Source: Cohnella phaseoli (lineage in GTDB: Bacteria > Bacillota > Bacilli > Paenibacillales > Paenibacillaceae). From it: 64,000 nt of DNA. Numbering within the stretch: the stretch's first letter is position 1; each line of letters starts with the position of its first letter. Shown in pieces: positions 33,749-40,828 of the stretch. Location of the stretch: positions 62,001 to 126,000 of the forward strand of contig NZ_QRDZ01000006.1 in NCBI RefSeq assembly GCF_003386235.1, given 5' to 3'. The notes beneath the pieces are model-generated. The model had not been told where the DNA came from, did not search any database, and saw only the letters and a list, made by a program, of their open reading frames with translations. A program made the position numbers and the translations under genes.

Positions 33749-34243
33749 TTATTTGCCCTCTTCGTCGGCAGAAGGACCGTAAAGGCCCGGCACCGGGATG
33801 TCAAGCAGCCGCAGGTACACTCCGAGCTGCGCCCGATGATGGACCATGTGGCTCAAGCCGAAGGTGCGAAGCGCAAGCGCCCGCGGTTGACGCTGTATAA
33901 TATGGTCGCCGTTGCGCAAGGTCCATTCCTGTCCGAGTGCGTCCTCGTCGCATTCGGCTAACAGCTTTTCAAGCTTGGCGACGTTTGCGTCGAATTCCTC
34001 CAGCACTTCTTCACGTCTTTGCAGAGCTTCGCGCCGAACCGGCACGGCAGAAAGATCAAATTCCGGTTGAAGGAGAATCGCGATTTGCCAGTTCAACAGA
34101 TTGATCAGGTGCGTCGCCAATCCGCCCAATGTCATCGATTTCGAATGCGGCTGCCAAGACATGTGCTCCTCCGGCAAACGCTCCAGAATACGGCGCGTAA
34201 CGTTAAGCTCATGCAAGGCGTCTCCGACGATTAGTTGTTTCAC
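33749..34243 (-). CDS. DinB-like metal-dependent protein
   Basis: A 164-residue four-helix-bundle protein of the DinB/YfiT superfamily, many of which are thiol- or metal-dependent enzymes of unknown substrate. The metal-ligand histidines appear in LATHLINLLNW and HMVHHRAQLGVYLRLL, in the family spacing; the opening DALHELNVTRRILERLPEEH also fits. The start is GTG, with GAGGAGCG upstream. It lies 36 nt after the lactonase gene in the same direction and is likely in its operon. Confidence 0.85.
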   Translation of the reverse strand: MKQLIVGDALHELNVTRRILERLPEEHMSWQPHSKSMTLGGLATHLINLLNWQIAILLQPEFDLSAVPVRREALQRREEVLEEFDANVAKLEKLLAECDEDALGQEWTLRNGDHIIQRQPRALALRTFGLSHMVHHRAQLGVYLRLLDIPVPGLYGPSADEEGK

Positions 34244-34279
34244 CGCAGCTTCACGCTCCTCTATTGGTTTGACACATAT

Positions 34280-35353
34280 TTATCCGAACGTCGCAAAGCG
34301 AACGCAGACCGGCTTGGACACTTCAAGCTCAATGCCGGTCGGCTGCAACTGGCCGCTCTCGGCATCGCGCGCGAACGTCACGATGTGGTTGCCGTCGCGA
34401 TTGGCGACGAGCACGAACCGTCCATCCGGAGAGACGGCGAAATTGCGGGGATGGCCGCCTAATGTCGGCGCGTGCTGCACAAGGGTCAAGCGGCCGTCCG
34501 CCGCATCGACGCGATATACGGCGATGCTGTCGTGTCCGCGATTGGAGCCGTACAGAAACTTGCCGTCCGGTGACAGATGGATATCCGCGCAGACATTGTC
34601 CCCTTGCCACGTATCCGGGAGCGTGGAAATCGTCTGCGCAACGCTCAGTGTCCCCGTATCCGCGTCGAACGCGTAGACGGTAATCGTGCCGTTCAGCTCG
34701 TTAATGCCGTAGCCGTACGGAAGCTGAGGATGGAAGACGAAGTGGCGCGGCCCCGATCCGGGAGCAATGCTTGTCTCGCTCCGAAGGGATAGCGATTCGT
34801 CCGCCGAATCGATCCGGTAGACGAACACCTTGTCCAATCCGAGATCGGAGACGACCGCATAGCGGTTCTGACGGTCGACGATGACCGAATGGACTCTTGC
34901 TTGGGATTGGACGGGCAGGACGCTGTTCCCCTCATGCCGATAAACTCCGGCCGAAGGGCCGATTCGTCCGTCGCTTAGAATAGGCGAGACGCCTAACAAA
35001 CCGCCGTGATAGCTCGCCGTGAAAGCCAGTCGGCTCGTACGATCAAGCTCGATATGGCAAGTTGTCGCAGGCGTCGTGAGCTCCTCGTTCAGCTTCCGCA
35101 AGCGCCCTTCGGACGCATCGAAGCGGAATGCAGCGGCAGCGCCGCAGCGCCGTCCTTCCGCGTCCGCTCCCTCGGTAATGGCATAAATCGTCCCCATATT
35201 CTCGTTCGGTACGAGGAATGTCGGATTGGGCAGGCCGTCGGCACGATCCACGATCGTCAATCGCCCGTTTTGTTCGTCGTAAGAGCAGGCGTATAGGCCG
35301 GGGCCGTCTTCGCTCGCGTAAGAGCCGATAAAGGCAAATGTTCGATTATTCAT
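34280..35353 (-). CDS. 6-phosphogluconolactonase-like beta-propeller lactonase
   Basis: Seven-bladed propeller protein of 357 residues from the YkgB/Pgl lactonase family, which in Escherichia coli hydrolyses 6-phosphogluconolactone. The opening FAFIGSYASEDGPGLYACSY is typical. Repeats include GSGPRHFVFHPQLPYGYGIN, DIHLSPDGKFLYGSNRGHDS and HPRNFAVSPDGRFVLVANRD, all blade motifs of the family. GGAGGTG precedes the ATG. In a sugar-use region it may clear a lactone formed by oxidation of a sugar. Confidence 0.88.
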   Translation of the reverse strand: MNNRTFAFIGSYASEDGPGLYACSYDEQNGRLTIVDRADGLPNPTFLVPNENMGTIYAITEGADAEGRRCGAAAAFRFDASEGRLRKLNEELTTPATTCHIELDRTSRLAFTASYHGGLLGVSPILSDGRIGPSAGVYRHEGNSVLPVQSQARVHSVIVDRQNRYAVVSDLGLDKVFVYRIDSADESLSLRSETSIAPGSGPRHFVFHPQLPYGYGINELNGTITVYAFDADTGTLSVAQTISTLPDTWQGDNVCADIHLSPDGKFLYGSNRGHDSIAVYRVDAADGRLTLVQHAPTLGGHPRNFAVSPDGRFVLVANRDGNHIVTFARDAESGQLQPTGIELEVSKPVCVRFATFG

Positions 35354-35670
35354 TCGAATGGCACCTCCAAGTACACGTCTATCTAGAACTGCATTTTATC
35401 ACGATTTGCAAGAGAGCGCATGCGAAAAAACAGCGCAAAGCCTTAAAGCAGTCTCTTCACTCTTCCGTACCGTATCCTTCTCCTCGCTCCGATTGGCCTC
35501 GCCGGGAAAACTCCTCCTCCTCAAGACCGATTCGCAAACCATGCTGCGGGCGGTTTAATGCCGGTTCGCCGCTTTTTACAATAGAAACAGAAAATCAATC
35601 GATGTTCATACTCAGTTCATAAACGTACGTTATTTTTCTAAGTGTTGAGCCAATACAAGGAGGAAGCGAA
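35354..35670. other. Divergent intergenic region, no gene found
   Basis: 317 nt between the lactonase and DrrA-like genes. It holds a direct repeat GTTCAT (35604-35609 and 35615-35620) and a palindrome AACGTACGTT (35622-35631) close to the rightward start. Short frames here look like chance. Confidence 0.5.
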
Positions 35671-36642
35671 ATGTATAAAAATAACGAATGGGCCGTCGAG
35701 GCGCACGGACTCGTTAAGGTGTTCGGCGATAATCGGGCCGTAGACGGAGTAGACTTGAAGGTGCGGGCAGGTTCGATATACGGCGTGCTCGGACCGAACG
35801 GCGCGGGCAAAACGACCACGATCCGCATGCTGGCCACGCTGCTGCGGCCGGATGCAGGATCGGCGCGCGTGTTCGGCTACGACGCGGTCAAGGAATCGCA
35901 AATTGTTCGCCAATTAATCGGAGTGACCGGACAGTATGCTTCGGTAGACGAGTCGCTTAGCGCGACCGAAAATTTAATTATTTTCTCCCGGCTGCTCGGA
36001 CTGGGACGGGCGGAATCCAAAGCCAAGGCGGAGGAGCTGCTTGAGGAATTCGGCTTGACGGAAGCGGCGAAGCGTCCGCTCAAAAACTTCTCGGGAGGGA
36101 TGCGCCGCCGTCTCGACTTGGCGGCAAGCCTGATCGCCCAGCCGCCGCTCATCTTCCTGGATGAGCCGACGACCGGCCTCGATCCGCGCACTCGCGCACA
36201 AATGTGGGAGACGATTCGCCGACTGGTGAAGACGGGCTCGACCGTTCTGCTCACGACGCAATATCTCGACGAAGCGGACCAATTGGCCGACCGGATCGCG
36301 GTCATCGACCGCGGGCACGTCGTCGCCGAGGGCACCGTTGACGAGTTGAAGACGTCTGTCGGCACTTCATCGCTGCATTTGCGCGTGGAGCAGGCGACGG
36401 ACGTTCCGGAGGCTCGGCGCACGGTCGAGCAAGTGCTTCAAGCCGTATCCGGCGTATCTTCGGAAGCCGGCGTCATCACCGCGCCGATGGCGAATGCCGA
36501 TCTGGTGACCGATTTGCTAGTCGCGCTCCGCGCCAAAGGGATTCGCCTGGCCGAGATGAGCGTGCAGAAGCCGACGCTTGACGAGGTATTCCTTACGATT
36601 ACAGGCGAAGGCGTCAAAGAAAAAGAGGAGGTTAGCGCATGA
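35671..36642 (+). CDS. DrrA-type ABC exporter ATPase (first copy)
   Basis: ATPase of a two-gene ABC-2 exporter of the daunorubicin-resistance type. The 323-residue protein has Walker A GPNGAGKTTT, the Q-loop, signature LKNFSGGMRRRLDLAASLIA, Walker B PPLIFLDEPTTGLD and switch His in TTQYLDEADQLADRI. A C-terminal extension of about 100 residues (VEQATDVPEARRTVEQVL onward) is standard for DrrA. AAGGAGGAAG precedes the ATG. It overlaps the permease gene by four bases. No TetR gene adjoins this copy. Confidence 0.93.
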   Translation: MYKNNEWAVEAHGLVKVFGDNRAVDGVDLKVRAGSIYGVLGPNGAGKTTTIRMLATLLRPDAGSARVFGYDAVKESQIVRQLIGVTGQYASVDESLSATENLIIFSRLLGLGRAESKAKAEELLEEFGLTEAAKRPLKNFSGGMRRRLDLAASLIAQPPLIFLDEPTTGLDPRTRAQMWETIRRLVKTGSTVLLTTQYLDEADQLADRIAVIDRGHVVAEGTVDELKTSVGTSSLHLRVEQATDVPEARRTVEQVLQAVSGVSSEAGVITAPMANADLVTDLLVALRAKGIRLAEMSVQKPTLDEVFLTITGEGVKEKEEVSA

Positions 36643-37454
36643 GAACCGCATCCGTTAAAGCGGGACCCGCCCGTCAATTGAAAAACCATACGAGCTTCGG
36701 GCAATCGGTGCGCCATTCGTTAACGATGGCCTACAGAGGCCTGCTGAAAATCCGACGCACGCCCGAACAGCTTTTCGACGTTACGCTGCAGCCGATTTTG
36801 TTCACGCTGATGTTTACTTACATTTTCGGCGGGGCAATCTCGGGCGACGTGGTCAGCTACTTGCCCGTCATTATTCCGGGCATACTTGTACAGACCGTCA
36901 TTACAACCTCGATCGTGACCGGCGTGCAATTGCGCGAGGATATGGACAAAGGCGTGTTCGACCGGTTCAAGTCGCTGCCGATCGCGCGGATCGCGCCTCT
37001 GGCCGGTGCCTTGCTGGCTGACACGATCCGCTATACGATCGCCACCGTGCTTACCTTTTCCATGGGTTATCTGATGGGTTATCGTCCGGACGGAGGTTTG
37101 GGGAGCGTCGCTCTTGCGGCGGTGCTGGTCATTTTCTGTTCGTGGGCGATCAGTTGGATTTTCGCATTTTTCGGCGTCATCGCTCGCACCGCCTCAAGCG
37201 TGCAGGGGATTTCAATGATTGTGCTGTTTCCGCTCACGTTTCTGTCCAACGCCTTCGTGCCGGTAGAGACGATGCCGAAGTGGCTGCAATGGTTCGTCAA
37301 CATCAATCCGGTCTCGCATCTCGTAACGGCCGTCCGCGAGCTGGCGAACTCCGGAACGGTAGGCTGGGATCTCGGCATTTCTTTGCTCGGAGCCGCCGTC
37401 ATCGTCGCGATTTTCGCGCCGATCACCGTTCGTGCTTATATGCGCCGGACGTAA
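36639..37454 (+). CDS. DrrB-type ABC-2 exporter permease (first copy)
   Basis: Membrane subunit that pairs with the preceding ATPase, 271 residues with six hydrophobic segments. The segments PEQLFDVTLQPILFTLMFTY and YLPVIIPGILVQTVITTSIV and the conserved MDKGVFDRFKSLPIARIAPL are those of the DrrB/ABC2 family. Substrate unknown; likely an antibiotic or lipid-like compound. Confidence 0.93.
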   Translation: MRTASVKAGPARQLKNHTSFGQSVRHSLTMAYRGLLKIRRTPEQLFDVTLQPILFTLMFTYIFGGAISGDVVSYLPVIIPGILVQTVITTSIVTGVQLREDMDKGVFDRFKSLPIARIAPLAGALLADTIRYTIATVLTFSMGYLMGYRPDGGLGSVALAAVLVIFCSWAISWIFAFFGVIARTASSVQGISMIVLFPLTFLSNAFVPVETMPKWLQWFVNINPVSHLVTAVRELANSGTVGWDLGISLLGAAVIVAIFAPITVRAYMRRT

Positions 37455-37489
37455 CTTCCTGTAGGCGGAATACAGGACAGGCGAACCCC

Positions 37490-37533
37490 AAACGTCCCGC
37501 TCTCATTCCAGGAGAATGAAGACGGGACGTTTG
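37490..37533. terminator. Large hairpin after the first DrrAB pair
   Basis: CAAACGTCCCG and CGGGACGTTTG form perfect arms with an inner TCATTC/GAATGA pair; GGCGGAAT and ATTCCGCC further out also pair. It lacks a clear T-tract. Confidence 0.6.
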
Positions 37534-37708
37534 TCGATTCCGCCATTTATTGGACGGAAATGTTTCGAAGCCTGCTGTATATCGCCTGCACAAGGGCGAT
37601 GCACGCTCTGACGCTGACGTTTTATGGGATCCGTTCTCCGCTGTTCGGATGATCGTCAGGTGAACATCTTCGCAATTCGTGGTATGATGAGAAACGGGTG
37701 AGCAGACA

Positions 37709-38329
37709 ATGAACAATAATGAGACAACGAACGCGGCAAACGACGGCCAAGAGACAAACCAAGAAGAGAAATTTGCCGAACTGGTCAAGGCGGTCCATCA
37801 TAACGGCCTTGTCGCGCTAAGAATGCACTTCGAGCATGTGGAAGGGCAAGTGTTAAACCAGGACGTTTACGGCCCTGTGTTTGTTTTTCAAGTGAAGGAC
37901 GAGGAGAACGACGGCTACGAATGCGGCTTTTTCCTGCGCGAGCTGGTCGCCAAGTTCCAAGGAGGAGGCAATCCTTCGGAATGGATGGCGTCGTTTTTCA
38001 TCGAACTAATGAAAACCAAAGGGGGCAAACCGTTCCCTAAGCCGCCTGCCGACGAAGCCGAAGCCAGAGGGCTGATTGACAACGTGCTCGTTCCGCAATG
38101 CATCAAGGCGGTTACCGAGGAATTTGCTCCAGAGCAGGTACATGCAGGCTTGGCTTGGAATCAGGAGCACGGCCCCGTATTTGAAACCGGATTCCCGTCG
38201 ATTCGCGACGGCAATAATGTATGCGCAATTCCCCTTCATCTTCTGTTTACGCACATGCTTCTGAATCGGGATCCTTCAGATATGCTGTTGCAGGGTCTCT
38301 ACAAAATCAAAGAAGAGCATGGGCTATAA
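37709..38329 (+). CDS. Conserved-looking hypothetical protein
   Basis: A 206-residue soluble protein that I do not recognise. It begins with about 20 residues rich in Asn, Glu and Gln, then has an alpha/beta-looking domain with YGPVFVFQVKDEENDGYECG, NPSEWMASFFIELMKTKGGK and HGPVFETGFPSIRDGNNVCA. No signal peptide or membrane segments. GTGAGCAG precedes the ATG. The gene is followed by a YdjO-like zinc ribbon gene 21 nt later, so they probably share a message. Confidence 0.75.
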   Translation: MNNNETTNAANDGQETNQEEKFAELVKAVHHNGLVALRMHFEHVEGQVLNQDVYGPVFVFQVKDEENDGYECGFFLRELVAKFQGGGNPSEWMASFFIELMKTKGGKPFPKPPADEAEARGLIDNVLVPQCIKAVTEEFAPEQVHAGLAWNQEHGPVFETGFPSIRDGNNVCAIPLHLLFTHMLLNRDPSDMLLQGLYKIKEEHGL

Positions 38330-38350
38330 GCACGAGGTGAAAGCACACGA

Positions 38351-38569
38351 ATGGAAACCGTTAAACCTGAATTGTCGCCGGTGCCGATCTGGCGCTGCCG
38401 AAACTCCGAATGCAAAGTATGGATCCGAGAGGAGCTGGCATCGTCCGCTTCCCCGGAATGCCCGATGTGCAAAGGCGCTATGATGCGGGGCATCAAGCAT
38501 TTGCCGAAGCTGGTCAACAAGCACAAGAGCGCCCGCAAGCCTAAGAGCGACGCGGACGCTTGGAAATAA
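38351..38569 (+). CDS. ydjO: YdjO-like small zinc-ribbon protein
   Basis: A 72-residue protein resembling the cold-inducible YdjO family of Bacillales. The pattern WRCRNSECKVWIREELASS followed by CPMCKGAM carries four cysteines in a zinc-ribbon spacing, and the short block MMRGIKHLPKLVN matches the family's conserved tail. A Lys-rich C-terminus (HKSARKPKSDAD) follows. Its function is not known. A good terminator lies 37 nt downstream. Confidence 0.85.
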   Translation: METVKPELSPVPIWRCRNSECKVWIREELASSASPECPMCKGAMMRGIKHLPKLVNKHKSARKPKSDADAWK

Positions 38570-38605
38570 CCTCCTCGACGGCTGCACTTATTCTTATCGT
38601 TAAAC

Positions 38606-38661
38606 AAAAAAGCCTTCTCCGTCTCTGTGGCTTACGCCGCCGGATGGGAAGGCTTTTTTTT
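38606..38661 (+). terminator. Terminator after the YdjO-like gene
   Basis: AAAAAAGCCTTC and GAAGGCTTTTTTTT arms with about 30 nt between, including a CCG-rich loop. A and T runs make it potentially bidirectional. Confidence 0.85.
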
Positions 38662-38662
38662 A

Positions 38663-38905
38663 CGGCTTTACATCCTCTACCTATAGTCTCGTAGCGTCCA
38701 GTTTTTCCATTTAGGTGCCGGGGTTGGTCAATCCCGCTTATATCTATTCGACTGCGTAAAGGTCTGGCGGACCGTTTTCATCTTGGCGGTGACCTCGTCG
38801 TAAGTGTGCTCTTGTGCGCGACACGGTCGGCCCAATTATTTTGCGGAGGGCATACCTGTTCAAGGATCGGGGCCGATGCTCCATGGACAGCGCCAAGTTC
38901 CAGAG
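38663..38905. other. Gene-free stretch, nothing recognised
   Basis: About 240 nt between the YdjO terminator and the next promoter. No convincing reading frame, repeat or RNA fold was noticed. Confidence 0.4.
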
Positions 38906-38909
38906 CATC

Positions 38910-38971
38910 TTGACAATTCGTCAGCAATCGATATGATATTATAGTGTAGTTTGAAAATGATTCTCATTGTC
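38910..38971 (+). promoter_or_regulatory. Promoter and Fur box of the second siderophore-binding lipoprotein gene
   Basis: TTGACA (38910-38915), 16 bp, TATGAT (38932-38937), then GAAAATGATTCTCATTGTC at 38953-38971, which matches the 19-bp Fur consensus at 15 positions. The site lies just downstream of the -10. Confidence 0.82.
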
Positions 38972-39028
38972 AATTATGTCCAATCCATTGCTTTATGTTG
39001 AAGTTTTATAGTCGAGGGGAGTTCAATC

Positions 39029-40003
39029 ATGAAAAAAGTTTTTTTGCCTGTCATTTTAATGTTTGTTCTGATTATTAGCGCATGCGGAGGCAAGCAATCC
39101 TCCGAGCCAAGCCATGCCGGCGCTTCGTCAAGCGCCGCTCCGGAGGGCAGCGCTCCGGCAAGCAGCGAAGCTGCGAGTCAGAACCCAAGCTCCGGAACCG
39201 TCACCTACGAATCCGAGAACGGTCCCGTGGAGATTCCGGCCAACCCGCAGCGGATTATCGGCTTGACGAACGCGCCGAACATTATTTCCTTGGGCGGGCA
39301 ATTGGTAGGCGTGGACGAGTGGACGAAGAAAAATCCGCTGTTCACCGATAAATTAGCCTCGGTAGAGACGGTATCCGATGCCGATCTGGAGAAGATTATC
39401 GAGCTTGAGCCCGATCTGATCATTGCCGGCTCCTGGATGAGCAACCTCGACAAGATGAGCGAGATCGCCCCTACCATTATATATACGTGGGGCAAGCTGG
39501 ACTATTTGGCGCAGCAGCTCGAAATCGGCAAGCTGCTCAACAAGGAAGCGGAGACGCAGGCGTGGATCGACGATTTTACCAGCCGCGCCAAAGCGGCGGG
39601 AGAAGCGATCAAAGCGAAGCACGGTGCCGACGTAACCGTGTCCGTGCTGGAATACGATGCGAAGGATTTCTATGTATTCGGCAACAATTGGGCGCGCGGA
39701 ACCGAAATTTTGTACCAGGCGATGGGGCTGAAGATGACCGATAAGGTAGAAGCGGACGCTCTCGGGCCTGGCTACTACACGCTGTCCCTTGAAGTTATTC
39801 CCGAATATGCCGGAGATTTTATCGTCTTGAGCAAAAGTAGTACTGGAGACAACGCGTTTCTGAATTCGGAGACGTGGAAAAATATCCCGGCCGTGAAAGA
39901 CGGCAAAGTGATCGAGATCGATACGGAAGCCTCTTCGTACAGCGATCCGACGACGCTCGAATATTTGCTGGACATTTTCAAAAAAGGATTTCTGGAAAAC
40001 TAA
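39029..40003 (+). CDS. Iron-siderophore ABC transporter substrate-binding lipoprotein
   Basis: Lipoprotein of 324 residues that should bind a ferric siderophore. Signal peptide FVLIISAC (Cys near residue 19), then a Ser/Ala/Glu-rich linker of about 40 residues and the binding fold, with IPANPQRIIGLTNAPNIISL, KIIELEPDLIIAGS and a C-terminal IPAVKDGKVIEIDTEA. It is a stand-alone gene under a Fur box, with no permease or ATPase beside it. GAGGGGAG precedes the ATG. Confidence 0.9.
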   Translation: MKKVFLPVILMFVLIISACGGKQSSEPSHAGASSSAAPEGSAPASSEAASQNPSSGTVTYESENGPVEIPANPQRIIGLTNAPNIISLGGQLVGVDEWTKKNPLFTDKLASVETVSDADLEKIIELEPDLIIAGSWMSNLDKMSEIAPTIIYTWGKLDYLAQQLEIGKLLNKEAETQAWIDDFTSRAKAAGEAIKAKHGADVTVSVLEYDAKDFYVFGNNWARGTEILYQAMGLKMTDKVEADALGPGYYTLSLEVIPEYAGDFIVLSKSSTGDNAFLNSETWKNIPAVKDGKVIEIDTEASSYSDPTTLEYLLDIFKKGFLEN

Positions 40004-40017
40004 CGAATCAGACGCAG

Positions 40018-40057
40018 CCGCTCTCCTTCGTCCTATGGACGCAGGGGAGCGGTTTTT
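40018..40057 (+). terminator. Terminator after the second siderophore-binding lipoprotein
   Basis: CCGCTCTCC and GGGGAGCGG arms, about 17-nt loop, then TTTTT. Confidence 0.7.
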
Positions 40058-40106
40058 CTATGAAGGGTTATTGACGGGCGGACTGGTAAAATGTTACTAT
40101 CACTCA

Positions 40107-40125
40107 TAGACCGACGGTCGGTCTA
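40107..40125. promoter_or_regulatory. Perfect 19-bp TetR operator
   Basis: TAGACCGACGGTCGGTCTA is a perfect palindrome of two 9-bp arms around one G. It lies 30 bp before the TetR-type start codon, the standard position for autoregulation. Confidence 0.85.
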
Positions 40126-40155
40126 ATGAAGAGGAATCATTCGGAGGGAACGTTA

Positions 40156-40818
40156 ATGAGAGTCTCCAAGAAGCCCGAGGAAAGGAAAAACGAAATTCTG
40201 GATGCCGCCGAAAGGCTGTTTGCGATTAAAGGCTATTCTCGCGCGACGATTAACGATATTTTGCACGAGGTTGGGATCGCCAAGGGAACGTTCTATTATC
40301 ACTTCCAGTCGAAAGAGGAAGTAATGGATGCGATCGTGATGCGGTATATCGAATCGGGGGTGGAGGCGGCCAAAGCAATCGCCGCAGACACTACGCTGAC
40401 CGCCCATGAGAAAATGTTTCGGATCGTTGCGTCCGGCGGCCCGGAAACGGGGGGGAAGGAACGGATGATCGAGCAGCTTCACCAGGTCGATAATGCGCAG
40501 ATGCATCAGAAAAGCCTGGTGGAGACCATCGTCCGCCTTGTGCCCGTACTGACGGAAATTATCGAGCAGGGGATAAAGGAAGGAGTTTTTCATACGCAGT
40601 ACCCGCGTGAAACGGTGGAGTTTCTGCTTGTATCGTCGCAGTTTCTGTTCGATGAAGGCATCTTTCAGTGGGAGCCGGAGGAGCTGGCGAAGAAGGCGAC
40701 CGCTTTCGCCGCCGTCATGGAATCGACTCTGGGGGCGGAGCGGGGCAGCTTCGCTTATATGATGGGCGTAGTAACGAAAGAGACGAACGGTCCGGCCGCA
40801 GTCGGGGAAGGGAGCTGA
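40156..40818 (+). CDS. TetR-family regulator of the FtsX-type exporter operon
   Basis: Repressor of about 220 residues; ATG 40156 follows TCGGAGGGAA. The N-terminal HTH is typical: NEILDAAERLFAIKGYSRAT, then HEVGIAKGTFYYHFQSKEEV. The C-terminal ligand-binding half is unremarkable, with the block FHTQYPRETVEFLLVSSQFL. It probably binds the 19-bp palindrome just upstream and controls itself and the two ABC genes that follow 10 nt after its stop. Confidence 0.92.
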   Translation: MRVSKKPEERKNEILDAAERLFAIKGYSRATINDILHEVGIAKGTFYYHFQSKEEVMDAIVMRYIESGVEAAKAIAADTTLTAHEKMFRIVASGGPETGGKERMIEQLHQVDNAQMHQKSLVETIVRLVPVLTEIIEQGIKEGVFHTQYPRETVEFLLVSSQFLFDEGIFQWEPEELAKKATAFAAVMESTLGAERGSFAYMMGVVTKETNGPAAVGEGS

Positions 40819-40828
40819 CGTCAAGAAG

